DNA of 64,000 nucleotides from Geomicrobium sediminis (GCF_016908595.1 NZ_JAFBEC010000002.1:248001-312000); one strand, 5' to 3'; positions 14,814 through 24,133 are shown, counted from the first letter of the stretch. Numbers and translations are program-made. The notes: generated from the sequence alone by a model not told the origin.

Positions 14814-17228
14814 TTATCCTCGTAGACTTGCACCGAGCTTCGATTGCAGGCGTTCAACGATCGTCTCATGAACTTTTGCAATCTCTTCATCCACTAACGT
14901 TCGTTCTTTATTTAAGAACGTCACTGAATATGCAAGAGATTTCTTGCCAGGTTCTAGATGCTCACCTTCATAAACGTCAAAGAGAGTGACATCCTTTACC
15001 CACGTGCCGGCTGCTTCATAGATCACGTGTTGTACTTCAGATGCTGAGATTTGCGCATCAACAACGACGGCGAAATCACGCTTGATTGCTGGGAAACGTG
15101 GAAGCGGATCATAACGCATCGTTTTGTCTTGTTCCGTTAACAGCGCCTCACCACGAAGTTCAAACACATACGTCACAGGCAGTCCTTCACGCGTTGCAAA
15201 TGTCGGATGAAGTTGACCGATAAAGCCGACAACCTGTCCGTTCACGAGCACATCTGCACTTTGTCCTGGGTGAAGTTGTTCCCGTTTAGCGATTCGGTAC
15301 GTCACACCTTCAGTTAATCCTAGTTGTTCTAACAAACCTTCTACAATGCCTTTCGCTGTATAGAAATCAACAGGTTCTGCCGTTTTGTTCCAAGCAGCGG
15401 CTGTCCAATTGCCACTAAATGCTCCTGCGATATGCCAAAGCTCAGAAGGCAGCTTCTCTCCTGGATTTGGTAAGAATACAGCTCCCATTTCAAACAACGC
15501 AAGGTCGTTGTTTTGACGGTTTTTGTTGTAGCTAATGCTATCAAGCAACTGTGGTAATAGACTTTGACGTAGAACTTTACGCTCTTCGCTCATCGGCATT
15601 AAAACGCGTACGTCATCGCTAAACTCATCAAGTCGGAAACGTTTCGATTTTTCTTCGCTCGTCAACGAATACGTAATTGCTTCTTCTAGTCCTGCTCCTT
15701 CAAGGAAGCGACGCGCTTTTCGCTTGAGCTTTTGTGTATTCGACAGACGACCCGCGCTTCGCTCACTAACTGGGTACGTCGTTGGAATCCGATCATAACC
15801 GTAAATTCTAGCGATCTCTTCAATCAAATCTTCTTGAATGTTAATGTCTAAACGTCTAGAAGGAATTGAAATTCTCCAACGATCCCCTAAATCTTCAACA
15901 CCAAAACCGAGACGATACAGAATTTCTTCTGTTTCTTTTTGGTCAAGTTCTGTTCCAAGTCTCGTGTTGACAGCGCCTAAACTTAGCTCAACTTCTTGTT
16001 CGAAGACTGGCATTTCTCCAGACTCTACAATACCGTTCAGAACAGAGCCACCCGCATACTTCTCTAATAAATAGGCCGCACGTTCAGCAGCTTGAACCGT
16101 CCCTTGTGCATCCAATCCTTTTTCAAAACGTGTACTCGACTCACTACGTAAGTTCGTACGTTTTGCTGTATTGCGAACACGAACCGGATCAAATTGAGCT
16201 GCTTCTAACAAGATATTCTCTGTCGTTTCAATGACTTCACAACTAGCTCCACCCATCACGCCTGCGAGCGCTGTAGGTGTATGACCGTTTGTAATTACAA
16301 TGTCTTCTTCATTTAGTGTGCGTACTTGCTCATCCAACGTTGTCATCGTTTCGCCCGCATACGCTCTGCGTGTCACAATTTCTTTTGAGCCAAAACGGTC
16401 ATAATCAAACGCATGAAGCGGTTGACCCGTTTCAAGCATCACGTAGTTTGTAATATCAACGACGTTGTTTACAGGACGCATGCCTGCTGCAACGAGGCGC
16501 ATTTGCATCCATAATGGTGACGGAGCAATCGTTACTTTATTAATAATCTTTGCTCCGTAATACGGAACATCTACTCCAGCTTCAACCGTCACACTCACTT
16601 GATCGATCGCATTTTTGCGGACAGCACCGTGTTCGATTTCAGGCACTTTAATTGGACGATCTAGTAACGCTGAGATGTCATAAGCGACCCCTAGCATACT
16701 TAGTGCATCGGAACGATTCGGTGTTAAGTCAATCTCTAGAACAACATCGTTCAACCCAAGATATTCAAGGGCATCACTGCCAACTTCAGCATCGTCTGGA
16801 AGCTCAATAATTAAATCTTGTTGTTCTTTCGAAACAAGGTTTTCGCTTACCCCAAGCTCATCTAATGCACAAATCATGCCTTCAGATTTTTGACCACGAA
16901 TTTCTGTTGCTTCAATAACACGATTACCTGGAAGAACCGTGCCTGGCTTCGCAACCACAACTTTGCTTGCTTTCGGGGCATTTGTCGCACCACAAATGAT
17001 TTGTGATGATTGATCACCTAAGTCAACTTGGCAAATCGTTAATTTGTCTGCGTCTGGATGAGGTCCTGAGTCCGTAATTTTACCGACAACAACACCGTCC
17101 ATGCCGTCATGATAACGATGAATATGATCCACTTCTAACCCGCCGCGAGTTAGAAGCTCCGCTACTTCCTCAGGAGATACTCCTGAAAGATCCACATAAT
17201 CTTGCAACCATTGATAGGAAACGAGCAT
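14814..17228 (-). CDS. pheT: Phenylalanyl-tRNA synthetase beta subunit
   Basis: 804 residues. Beta chain of the (alpha-beta)2 synthetase, carrying the editing site. In order: EMAP-like tRNA-binding domain (about 40-150, start VVGKITDSGPHPDADKL), B3/B4 editing domain, B5 DNA-binding-like domain, an inactive synthetase-like core and C-terminal FDX-ACB domain from about 710 (RFPAIKRDFAVVVD). The length matches the family. It lies 27 nt behind pheS in the same T-box-controlled operon. Confidence 0.97.
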   Translation of the reverse strand: MLVSYQWLQDYVDLSGVSPEEVAELLTRGGLEVDHIHRYHDGMDGVVVGKITDSGPHPDADKLTICQVDLGDQSSQIICGATNAPKASKVVVAKPGTVLPGNRVIEATEIRGQKSEGMICALDELGVSENLVSKEQQDLIIELPDDAEVGSDALEYLGLNDVVLEIDLTPNRSDALSMLGVAYDISALLDRPIKVPEIEHGAVRKNAIDQVSVTVEAGVDVPYYGAKIINKVTIAPSPLWMQMRLVAAGMRPVNNVVDITNYVMLETGQPLHAFDYDRFGSKEIVTRRAYAGETMTTLDEQVRTLNEEDIVITNGHTPTALAGVMGGASCEVIETTENILLEAAQFDPVRVRNTAKRTNLRSESSTRFEKGLDAQGTVQAAERAAYLLEKYAGGSVLNGIVESGEMPVFEQEVELSLGAVNTRLGTELDQKETEEILYRLGFGVEDLGDRWRISIPSRRLDINIQEDLIEEIARIYGYDRIPTTYPVSERSAGRLSNTQKLKRKARRFLEGAGLEEAITYSLTSEEKSKRFRLDEFSDDVRVLMPMSEERKVLRQSLLPQLLDSISYNKNRQNNDLALFEMGAVFLPNPGEKLPSELWHIAGAFSGNWTAAAWNKTAEPVDFYTAKGIVEGLLEQLGLTEGVTYRIAKREQLHPGQSADVLVNGQVVGFIGQLHPTFATREGLPVTYVFELRGEALLTEQDKTMRYDPLPRFPAIKRDFAVVVDAQISASEVQHVIYEAAGTWVKDVTLFDVYEGEHLEPGKKSLAYSVTFLNKERTLVDEEIAKVHETIVERLQSKLGASLRG

Positions 17229-17255
17229 GTTCCCTTCACCTTCTTTCTTTATCGA

Positions 17256-18290
17256 TTAAACGTGTTTGAATTGTGATAAAAATCTCGTATCGTTCGTGTA
17301 GAAATGACGAATGTCATCAATGCCATACTTTAGCATCGCAAAACGTTCTACACCCATTCCGAATGCAAAGCCTGAATAGACGTTCGGATCAAATCCGTTC
17401 ATTTCAAGAACTCGTGGGTGAACCATTCCGGAACCGAGTACTTCAATCCAACCGGACTGCTTACATACGCGGCAACCATCACCACCACATACGCCACAGT
17501 TCACATCAATCTCAGCCGATGGCTCTGTAAACGGGAAGTAACTTGGACGTAAACGAATGGCACGATTACTGCCGAAATATTCTTTAACAAACGTATCAAA
17601 TACGCCTTTTAAGTCACTCATTCGCACGTGTTTGTCTACGTACAAACCTTCGATTTGCATAAACTGATGAGAGTGCGTCGCATCATCTTCATCACGACGA
17701 TACACTTTACCTGGACAAATAATTCGAACCGGTCCTTCACCTTTGGCCGCTTGCAACGTTCTCGCTTGTACCGGAGACGTTTGTGTACGTAAAAGCGTAT
17801 CTTCTGATACATAAAACGAATCTTGCATGTCGCGTGCAGGGTGGTCTGCAGGCAAGTTCATCATTTCAAAGTTATAGTAATCTAGCTCCACTTCAGGACC
17901 TTCTGTGACTTCAAACCCGAGTCCTACAAAAATATCTTCAATCTGCTCAACGACTGCAGTTAGGGGATGCGGAGATCCAGCTTCGACCTTTTTGCCGGGT
18001 AACGTCACATCAATTTTTTCTGCCGAAAGTTTCTCTTGTAATTCTGCTTCTTCGAAAAATGCTTGTTTGCTGTCAATGGATGCTTGAATTGCTTCGCGCA
18101 CTTCATTGGCTTTTTGACCAACGACAGGACGTTCTTCTGCTGAAAGCTTCCCCATCCCTCTTAGTACTTCAGTGATGGGTCCTTTTTTACCAAGATAATT
18201 AATACGTACTTGTTCAAGTTCTTTTTTGTCTTGACTGCTTGTTACAGCGCTTTGAGCCTCAAGCTTTAACTCTTCTAATCGATCAATCAT
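17256..18290 (-). CDS. pheS: Phenylalanyl-tRNA synthetase alpha subunit
   Basis: 344 residues. Catalytic chain that aminoacylates tRNA-Phe. An N-terminal coiled coil (1-85) precedes the class II core: motif 2 region [16 protein letters not shown] and motif 3 [14 protein letters not shown] near 310-323. A Cys cluster ([12 protein letters not shown], about 258-269) is seen as in many Gram-positive PheS. The start has GGAGG about 8 nt upstream. Expression should be induced by uncharged tRNA-Phe through the leader. Confidence 0.97.
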   Translation of the reverse strand: MIDRLEELKLEAQSAVTSSQDKKELEQVRINYLGKKGPITEVLRGMGKLSAEERPVVGQKANEVREAIQASIDSKQAFFEEAELQEKLSAEKIDVTLPGKKVEAGSPHPLTAVVEQIEDIFVGLGFEVTEGPEVELDYYNFEMMNLPADHPARDMQDSFYVSEDTLLRTQTSPVQARTLQAAKGEGPVRIICPGKVYRRDEDDATHSHQFMQIEGLYVDKHVRMSDLKGVFDTFVKEYFGSNRAIRLRPSYFPFTEPSAEIDVNCGVCGGDGCRVCKQSGWIEVLGSGMVHPRVLEMNGFDPNVYSGFAFGMGVERFAMLKYGIDDIRHFYTNDTRFLSQFKHV

Positions 18291-18329
18291 CGTGCTCCTC
18301 CTTTATTCCTTGCTTCAACATCGTAATTG

Positions 18330-18583
18330 AACGCAAAAAAACCTTCGCCCAAAAAGGGACGAAGGTTTCGCGGTACCACCCTTGTTATCAGCTCTCACGA
18401 ACGAACCAATCACTTATGAACTCATAACGGTAGTCAACCGGGACACCTTGTGACCGGTGCCAACTCCAGAGTGAATTCAAGTGATCTTTAAAGAGAAAGA
18501 CTTCCAATCGATGGTCTTCCCTTCCTGTCAGTCAGTGTTCACTTTACTACTCTCTATCAACGTGTTGAATCATGTTCAGTTGC
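18330..18583 (-). promoter_or_regulatory. T-box leader of pheST
   Basis: The conserved T-box sequence AAGGGTGGTACCGCG lies on the minus strand at 18383-18369. Directly after it comes a terminator: AAACCTTCG/CGAAGGTTT (18368-18360 with 18347-18339) and a T-run. The T-box bases overlap this terminator, so uncharged tRNA would stabilise the antiterminator. A candidate specifier codon TTC (Phe) sits in GAATTCAC at 18475-18473 in the stem I region. Confidence 0.93.
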
Positions 18584-18588
18584 AGTAT

Positions 18589-18617
18589 AGTATAGAGGGT
18601 TTTTGTTGCACTTGCAA
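18589..18617 (-). promoter_or_regulatory. Sigma-A promoter of pheST
   Basis: On the minus strand TTGCAA (18617-18612), a 17-nt spacer and TATACT (18594-18589). Transcription would begin at the first bases of the T-box leader. Confidence 0.7.
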
Positions 18618-18640
18618 GAGGGGCGGTTAACAAATCACGT

Positions 18641-19432
18641 TTACCTCATTAAACTTCCGCTACTAATCTTCAAGGTTTCGCCGATGATGCTCTCTGTAGC
18701 ATCCGTTAACAAGTAAACGATGGAGCGGGCGACTTCTTGTGGGGTAATTAGCTTTTTTGTCGGATAGTTATCTTCAGTATGTTGCTTTTGTTCTAAATAC
18801 GTACGGTCATGTTGCGCGGCTTTACGTTCAATAACCGCTCTTCCCATTTCTGTATCCACAATTCCAGGTGCAACTGCATTCACACGAACACCGTATTCAA
18901 TAGCTTCTAATGCAAACGATTGCGTAAAACCAATCACCGCAAACTTACTTGCAGAGTACGCCGTGTTAGCATACGTTCCCCGTAATCCAGAAAGCGAAGA
19001 GACGTTTACGATTGCACCTTTTTTGTTCGCTTTCATGGAACGGTACACGAGCTTACTTAACATGACTAGTGATACGTAATTCAACTCCATATAGTTGCGC
19101 AATTGCTCTGCAGTAACTTCTTCAACGGTATAATTGCCAGCAATCCCTGCAGCATTAACAAGCCCTGTGATCGGACCTAGCTTTTCTTCAGCAGTACATA
19201 CGAGGTCTTGACGCTCTTCTTCAACCGTTATGTCTGTACGTTTGACGAAATAGTTTTCCGTATGCTTTCTAAGTTCTTCACCGAGTAATTGTAGCTTTTC
19301 TTCATTGCGACCAGTAACGGTCACAAAAGCACCTAATTGAGCTACGAGTAAGGCGGTCTCGTAGCCAATTCCACCTGTCGCACCTGTAACAACGATATGC
19401 TCATTTTGAAGGGCATCATTTGAATAAACCAT
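18641..19432 (-). CDS. Short-chain dehydrogenase/reductase
   Basis: 263 residues. Classical SDR with the NAD(P) motif TGATGGIG (16-23), the NAG motif (LVNAAGIAG), an active-site Ser in VNVSSLSG and the YxxxK pair in AYSASK, then PGIVDTEM. The fold resembles FabG-type oxoacyl reductases, but the substrate cannot be read from sequence. The start is ATG at 19432, behind AGGAGG at 7-nt spacing. It starts 14 nt after the end of the rRNA methylase gene and is probably co-transcribed. I do not recall it at this place in B. subtilis, so it looks like a lineage-specific insertion. Confidence 0.85.
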   Translation of the reverse strand: MVYSNDALQNEHIVVTGATGGIGYETALLVAQLGAFVTVTGRNEEKLQLLGEELRKHTENYFVKRTDITVEEERQDLVCTAEEKLGPITGLVNAAGIAGNYTVEEVTAEQLRNYMELNYVSLVMLSKLVYRSMKANKKGAIVNVSSLSGLRGTYANTAYSASKFAVIGFTQSFALEAIEYGVRVNAVAPGIVDTEMGRAVIERKAAQHDRTYLEQKQHTEDNYPTKKLITPQEVARSIVYLLTDATESIIGETLKISSGSLMR

Positions 19433-19446
19433 TGAGATTCCTCCTA

Positions 19447-20184
19447 TTATAAGTTCGACCATTGATAAATAAGGATGGCTGTTGCAACCGCAACATTCAA
19501 TGATTCTGACTGACCAACAATCGGGATCGTAACATTCTCATCAGTAAGCGCGAGTAATTCATTAGAAACTCCAGCTCCTTCATTACCAACTAGCAAACCG
19601 AAGTCACGACTCTCGAGATCAATCTCCCGGTAATGATGACCTTTCATTGCTGTTCCGATGATCACTTTTCCAGCTTGTTGTTGTGCGATCATTTGTTCAC
19701 GTAAATCGGCACGAACAATCGGAAGATGAAAAATGGCTCCTTGAGTTGAGCGAATAACTTTGTCGTTATACGGGTCGACCGTCTCTTCACTAATGATGAT
19801 TCCAGCAATAGCAGCAGCTTCAGCTGTGCGAATGATCGTACCGAGATTCCCAGGGTCTTGTACACCATCAATGAACAATAAGTTCCCCTCAGTTGGGAGG
19901 CTTTCATCTGGCAACTTGCAAACCGCCAGCCAGCCTTGCGATGTTTTTGTCGCACTGATTCCTTTCATTACTTCATCACTCACAAGGAGTGGCTCCATCG
20001 CTGTTTCTATTGCTAGTGGTTTTGCACTTTCACTTTGTAGCAATGATTCAGCGCGACCTGCCTGAATTGCTTCTTCCACAAGGTGCGGTCCTTCAACGAG
20101 GAATCGTTGCTCTTTTTGACGGTATTTTTTTTGCTGTAATTTTTTAATTTGCTTAATTTTAGGATTGCTCGCTGACATAATCAA
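19447..20184 (-). CDS. ysgA: TrmH/SpoU-family RNA 2'-O-methyltransferase YsgA
   Basis: About 245 residues. N-terminal substrate-binding domain (ASNPKIKQIKKLQQKKYR) and a C-terminal SPOUT knot with the three motifs: DPGNLGTIIRTAEAA near 110-124, LLVGNEGAGV near 198-207 and PIVGQSESLNVAVA near 222-235. It should methylate a ribose in rRNA or tRNA; the target is unknown. The start is best placed at TTG 20184, 8 nt from the GAGG core of AGAGGTGAG; an ATG 6 nt later is the alternative. It is divergent from sspI. Confidence 0.88.
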   Translation of the reverse strand: MIMSASNPKIKQIKKLQQKKYRQKEQRFLVEGPHLVEEAIQAGRAESLLQSESAKPLAIETAMEPLLVSDEVMKGISATKTSQGWLAVCKLPDESLPTEGNLLFIDGVQDPGNLGTIIRTAEAAAIAGIIISEETVDPYNDKVIRSTQGAIFHLPIVRADLREQMIAQQQAGKVIIGTAMKGHHYREIDLESRDFGLLVGNEGAGVSNELLALTDENVTIPIVGQSESLNVAVATAILIYQWSNL

Positions 20185-20206
20185 CGTACTCACCTCTTTC
20201 GATGAT

Positions 20207-20236
20207 GTATAAGATTCCCTCATTCACCTCATCCTA
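20207..20236 (+). promoter_or_regulatory. Probable sigma-G promoter of sspI
   Basis: GTATA (20207-20211) and CATCCTA (20230-20236) are 18 nt apart and fit the forespore sigma-G pattern (GNATR, 17-18 nt, CATNMTA). They lie 36 nt before the sspI start, as expected for a spore protein gene. Confidence 0.65.
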
Positions 20237-20271
20237 TAATGAAACCTGCAAAGACTGAAGGAGGATCTATA

Positions 20272-20478
20272 ATGGGATTAAATTTACGACATGCAATTTT
20301 AGACAACGTTTCTGGAAGTGATGCAACACAAATTGAAGCAACCATTACCGATGCCATTTCTAGCGGCGAAGAGAAAATGCTTCCTGGGTTAGGCGTTTTA
20401 TTTGAAGTCTATTGGAACGAAGTTGATGATTCAGCTAAGCAACAAATTGTTGAACAGATTTCAACAGGTGTGAAATAA
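20272..20478 (+). CDS. sspI: Small acid-soluble spore protein SspI
   Basis: 68 residues, matching the SspI family from end to end (MGLNLRHAILDNVSGSD start, LPGLGVLFEVYW in the middle). It is a minor forespore-specific protein of the spore core. The ATG at 20272 follows GAAGGAGG at 7-nt spacing; an in-frame ATG 33 nt earlier lacks one. The gene is alone on the plus strand with a sigma-G-like promoter and a shared terminator. Confidence 0.96.
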   Translation: MGLNLRHAILDNVSGSDATQIEATITDAISSGEEKMLPGLGVLFEVYWNEVDDSAKQQIVEQISTGVK

Positions 20479-20485
20479 AACGGGA

Positions 20486-20514
20486 AAACACCCCAAACTG
20501 GGGTGTTTTTTTAC
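20486..20514. terminator. Bidirectional terminator between sspI and ysdC
   Basis: Stem AAACACCCC (20486-20494) with GGGGTGTTT (20500-20508), followed by TTTTT on the plus strand and with an A-rich start that serves ysdC on the minus strand. It overlaps the end of ysdC. Confidence 0.85.
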
Positions 20515-21596
20515 TTGAATGTTAGCGTTTTAACGGTTTCAGCGTCGAGCTTCTTAATGACAGCTACTATTAATTTAACTGCATTATCAAAGTCATCTTG
20601 ATTTAAAATGCCGGCGTGCGTATGAATGTAACGTGTCGGAATACAGATTGAAAGTGCCGGAACACCATTAGCCGTTAGTTGAATTGCACCGCCGTCTGTT
20701 CCTCCTGCAGCCATCGCATCGTATTGATAAGGAATGTTCTCAGCATCAGCCGTATCAACGACAAGCTCACGAAGGCCTTTATGAGAGATTAATGAAGCGT
20801 CATAAACGAGAATTTGTGGACCTTTCCCGATTTCTGCTTGTGCTTCTGCCTTGGATACACCTGGTGTATCACCTGCAATGCCAACGTCTACACTAAACCC
20901 AATATCTGGCTCGATCGCTTGTGACGACGTTTTTGCACCACGTAAACCAACTTCTTCTTGAACCGTTCCAACTCCGTACACTTCGTTTGGATGATCGCTA
21001 TCTTTTAATTGCTTTAACACTTCAATCGCAATTGCACACCCTATGCGATTGTCCCAAGCTTTAGCCATTAGAAGCTTCTCGTTGTTCATGACCGTAAAAT
21101 CACAAACTGGTACGACAGAATCCCCTGGGCGCACACCAAATGACTCCGCTTCTTCGCGATTACTCGCACCAATATCAATGAACATGTCTTTTTTCTCGAC
21201 CATTTTCTTGCGTTGGTCAGCAGGTAAAATGTGTGGAGGCTTAGAGCCGATTACCCCTGTGATGTTTCCTTTGTTCGTCATGACCGTTACTCGTTGAGCG
21301 AGCATCACTTGCTCCCACCAACCGCCTAAAGGTTGAAATTTCAAAAACCCACGATCATCAATTTGTGTAATCATAAAGCCGATTTCATCAAGGTGACCCG
21401 CAACCATCACTTTCGGTCCCCCTGCTTTACCGACCTTCTTAGCAATTAAGCTACCTAAGTTGTCCGTCGTTACTTCATCGGCATAAGGGCTTATGTATTG
21501 ATTCATGATGTCACGTGCTTCTTGTTCGTTGCCTGGTACACCGTTTGCATCTGTTAAGTCTTTGAGCATTTGTTGCGTCTCTGTTAACTTGACCAT
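20511..21596 (-). CDS. ysdC: M42-family metallo-aminopeptidase YsdC
   Basis: 361 residues. Cobalt/zinc tetrahedral aminopeptidase of the PepA-glutamyl/FrvX type. Metal and catalytic residues are visible: [12 protein letters not shown] (His, Asp), AWDNRIGC (Asp), [12 protein letters not shown] (double Glu), DVGIAGD and THAGILN near the end. It likely trims peptides in the cytosol. The start is the ATG at 21596, 8 nt behind GGAGG, not the ATG 30 nt earlier. It lies alone between sspI and the divergent ysdB. Confidence 0.93.
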   Translation of the reverse strand: MVKLTETQQMLKDLTDANGVPGNEQEARDIMNQYISPYADEVTTDNLGSLIAKKVGKAGGPKVMVAGHLDEIGFMITQIDDRGFLKFQPLGGWWEQVMLAQRVTVMTNKGNITGVIGSKPPHILPADQRKKMVEKKDMFIDIGASNREEAESFGVRPGDSVVPVCDFTVMNNEKLLMAKAWDNRIGCAIAIEVLKQLKDSDHPNEVYGVGTVQEEVGLRGAKTSSQAIEPDIGFSVDVGIAGDTPGVSKAEAQAEIGKGPQILVYDASLISHKGLRELVVDTADAENIPYQYDAMAAGGTDGGAIQLTANGVPALSICIPTRYIHTHAGILNQDDFDNAVKLIVAVIKKLDAETVKTLTFK

Positions 21597-21730
21597 TCCA
21601 TATTCCTCCATTCTAGTACAATACATCTAGTATACCGACAATTGATGGTATACTCAATCCATCGTTTCTTACGCCCGTTTTAAAATGTTTGATGTGCAAC
21701 AAGTTGTGGAATATTAATTGTAATTCGTAA

Positions 21731-21757
21731 TGAAACGTTTTCTTAAGGTTCAACGTA
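21731..21757 (+). promoter_or_regulatory. Sigma-W promoter of ysdB
   Basis: TGAAAC (21731-21736) and CGTA (21754-21757) are separated by 17 nt, the hallmark of ECF sigma-W promoters. The site lies 37 nt before ysdB, whose B. subtilis orthologue is, from memory, in the sigma-W regulon. Confidence 0.8.
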
Positions 21758-21793
21758 TATATACATAAACCTGTATCGATTGGAGGGCGCATC

Positions 21794-22204
21794 ATGTCGT
21801 TACTACTCTACGCATTTTTAGCTGCGGCCTTATTTATTCTAGCCTACTCTGTTTACCGTTATGCTACGAATTCTACACGCAAGCTTGAAGTTGCCCATAA
21901 ACGACAAGAGTTTTATTTTTATGATGACCCTGACGACGTTCGAAAGAATTTCTTAATTACGTACCGAGGGGTTATGTTTGAAGGAGAGAAGTATGTAAGT
22001 GTAGCTGAATCTAGCTTCGAAGTCGTTCGAGTCGTTATGGACCCGAAGCGAACAGAGAGAATTGAAGGGCTTGGATATGAAGACTTCTTATATCTTGAAT
22101 CGGAAGTAAAGCAACGTTATTCACATGCACAAGTGGAATGGCGTAGCCCTATTAAACAACTCATGCAACGCAAGAAAACTCGAGAAGCAAAGGGGTCTGT
22201 CTGA
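21794..22204 (+). CDS. ysdB: YsdB membrane-anchored envelope-stress protein
   Basis: 136 residues: one N-terminal membrane helix (about 4-22) and a soluble domain of unknown function. Matches YsdB by position (next to ysdC) and by its sigma-W type promoter, so it is presumably part of the response to membrane-active compounds. ATG follows TTGGAGGGCG. A hairpin terminator overlaps the stop codon. Confidence 0.85.
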   Translation: MSLLLYAFLAAALFILAYSVYRYATNSTRKLEVAHKRQEFYFYDDPDDVRKNFLITYRGVMFEGEKYVSVAESSFEVVRVVMDPKRTERIEGLGYEDFLYLESEVKQRYSHAQVEWRSPIKQLMQRKKTREAKGSV

Positions 22205-22226
22205 CATTCTTTGCTTCTCCACATTT
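22182..22226 (+). terminator. Probable terminator of ysdB
   Basis: Perfect 11-bp stem GAGAAGCAAAG (22182-22192) with CTTTGCTTCTC (22209-22219), 16-nt loop containing the stop codon, then CACATTTTT. The T-run is 5 nt off the stem. Confidence 0.65.
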
Positions 22227-22264
22227 TTCCACAAAAAAGAAAGCGCTTCATTTGTCTAAAAGTT

Positions 22265-22292
22265 TTGAAAGGGACATTTTGTATGATAGAAT
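22265..22292 (+). promoter_or_regulatory. Probable sigma-A promoter of brnQ
   Basis: TTGAAA (22265-22270), 16-nt spacer, TAGAAT (22287-22292), 47 nt before the brnQ start. Confidence 0.6.
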
Positions 22293-22338
22293 AGTTTCCA
22301 TTAGACTTTATCACTGTAAAGAGGAGCATTACATAATT

Positions 22339-23643
22339 ATGTCAGCATCACAATCATCAACAAAGCAAACGATCTTAATCGGGCTTATGTTGTTCTCTCT
22401 GTTCTTTGGGGCAGGGAACCTTATTTTTCCACCGTTACTTGGACAAGAAGCTGGTGATCAACTTTGGCCAGCAATTATCGGGTTTTTGATTTCTGGAGTT
22501 GGCTTGCCTGTACTTGGAGTTATTGCAATCATCTATACAGGTAAAGACGATGCTGAAGCGATTAGTAAACGTGTACACCCTATTTTTGCGACAGCATTTA
22601 CTGCTCTAACATTTTTGACAATTGGACCTTTATTCGCTGTTCCAAGAACAGCTACTGTTTCTTTTGAAGTCGGTTTAACGCCCTTTTTAGACAATGTTAC
22701 GAGTCTTGCACTCGTTATTTTTACAATTGTCTATTTTGCGTTTGTCTATTGGCTAGCTGCCTCTCCAGGCAAATTCATCGATCGAATCGGGAAAATTATT
22801 ACCCCAATCTTATTGTTCGTTTTAGCGGTCGTATTAGCTCGAACGATTTTTGGACCACTCGGTACATTTTCAGCGCCATCTGAGGAATACAGTAGCTTGG
22901 CATTTTTCTCTGGGTTTACCGAAGGGTACTTAACGATGGACACGATTGCAGCATTTGTTTTTGGAATTCTCGTTTTACAAACGATTAAATCACAAGGAAT
23001 TAACGATCAGACGGTCATCCGATCTGTAACCATTAAAGCAAGCTTAATTGCCGGTGGACTATTGGCGGTAATTTACACTGGTCTTGGGTATCTAGGTGCT
23101 GTCAGCGAAACGGCCGTAGGTACACAAGAAAACGGTGGACAGATATTGCAACTCACTGCTTTTGAGTACTTTGGAGTAAGCGGAAACGTCATTCTCGCCA
23201 TTACGATAATCCTTGCTTGTGTCCCAACTGCTGTCGGTCTAATCTCATCGTGCTCAACGTACTTTAATGGTTGGTTCCCTCAAATTTCATATAAAAGGTT
23301 CGTACTCATCTTCACGGTGTTCAGTGCGCTGATTGCGAACATGGGACTTAACCAACTCATTGCATTTTCACTACCTGTACTTGTGTTTATCTACCCTATC
23401 ATCATCGCACTGATCGCTTTAGCGTTTACAGACCGACTGTTCGGCGGACGTCAAAGTGTTTATAGAGGTGTAATCATTATGACTGCACTTATCAGTACAA
23501 CAGATGGTTTGAAAGAGGCAGGATTACTTCCAGAATCAATTGTATCTTTAACTTCTATGCTACCATTAAGTGACCTCGGATTTGGTTGGCTCGTTCCAGC
23601 AATTCTCGGTGGTATTGTAGGATTTTTCGTATCAAAGAAATAG
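22339..23643 (+). CDS. brnQ: Branched-chain amino acid transporter, BrnQ/LIVCS family
   Basis: 434 residues and about 12 membrane helices. Sodium- or proton-coupled uptake of leucine, isoleucine and valine is the family role. The signature FFGAGNLIFPP lies near residues 22-32 and a second conserved segment CSTYFNGWFP near 312. The ATG at 22339 is taken as start; GAGGAG is about 12 nt upstream, a bit far. It stands alone with a promoter and a terminator. I do not recall it here in B. subtilis, so it may be a lineage-specific placement. Confidence 0.92.
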   Translation: MSASQSSTKQTILIGLMLFSLFFGAGNLIFPPLLGQEAGDQLWPAIIGFLISGVGLPVLGVIAIIYTGKDDAEAISKRVHPIFATAFTALTFLTIGPLFAVPRTATVSFEVGLTPFLDNVTSLALVIFTIVYFAFVYWLAASPGKFIDRIGKIITPILLFVLAVVLARTIFGPLGTFSAPSEEYSSLAFFSGFTEGYLTMDTIAAFVFGILVLQTIKSQGINDQTVIRSVTIKASLIAGGLLAVIYTGLGYLGAVSETAVGTQENGGQILQLTAFEYFGVSGNVILAITIILACVPTAVGLISSCSTYFNGWFPQISYKRFVLIFTVFSALIANMGLNQLIAFSLPVLVFIYPIIIALIALAFTDRLFGGRQSVYRGVIIMTALISTTDGLKEAGLLPESIVSLTSMLPLSDLGFGWLVPAILGGIVGFFVSKK

Positions 23644-23654
23644 TATTTATAAAT

Positions 23655-23684
23655 GCCCACACTTTAATGAGTGTGGGCGTTTTA
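23655..23684 (+). terminator. Terminator of brnQ
   Basis: 9-bp perfect stem GCCCACACT/AGTGTGGGC with a 6-nt loop, followed by GTTTTAG. Confidence 0.75.
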
Positions 23685-23709
23685 GTATCACCGATGATCT
23701 CTATATAAT

Positions 23710-23739
23710 AAAAAACCCCTGTGCATTGCACAAGGGGTT
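23710..23739 (-). terminator. Terminator of infC-rpmI-rplT
   Basis: On the minus strand a GC-rich stem AACCCC...GGGGTT extended by GTG/CAC and ending in TTTTTT, 6 nt after the rplT stop. Confidence 0.85.
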
Positions 23740-23745
23740 CATTCA

Positions 23746-24102
23746 TTATGACAATTGAGCTTTTGCTTTGTCTGCAAGTGCAGTAAAAGCGTCTTTGTCG
23801 TTAACAGCAAGATCAGCAAGCATCTTACGGTTGATGTTGATTTCAGCAAGCTTAAGACCGTGCATTAAACGGCTGTAAGAAAGACCGTTTAGACGTGCAG
23901 CGGCGTTAATACGAGCGATCCAAAGTTTACGGAACTCACGCTTACGATTACGACGGTCACGATAAGCGTATTGTCCTGACTTGATTACTTGTTGTTTCGC
24001 TGTGCGGAACAACGCATGTTTGGAACCGTAATAACCTTTAGCAAGCTTTAATATCTTTTTACGACGACGACGTGTGACTGTTCCACCTTTAACTCTAGGC
24101 AT
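23746..24102 (-). CDS. rplT: 50S ribosomal protein L20
   Basis: 118 residues, highly basic, starts [16 protein letters not shown] as in all L20 proteins. Early-assembly 23S rRNA binder and, in low-GC Gram-positives, the autogenous repressor of its own operon through the infC leader. The ATG at 24102 is behind GAGGAGGG; an upstream TTG is ignored because L20 begins with MPR. Last gene of infC-rpmI-rplT. Confidence 0.98.
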   Translation of the reverse strand: MPRVKGGTVTRRRRKKILKLAKGYYGSKHALFRTAKQQVIKSGQYAYRDRRNRKREFRKLWIARINAAARLNGLSYSRLMHGLKLAEININRKMLADLAVNDKDAFTALADKAKAQLS

Positions 24103-24133
24103 CGTCAATCCCTCCTCAGTTTACGAAAATAAC

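Noticed and set aside
22243-22256. AAGCGCTT core near the brnQ promoter, considered as a cre site
   Set aside because: Flanking positions on either strand miss several consensus bases, and the TG to CG spacing is off by one on the minus strand.
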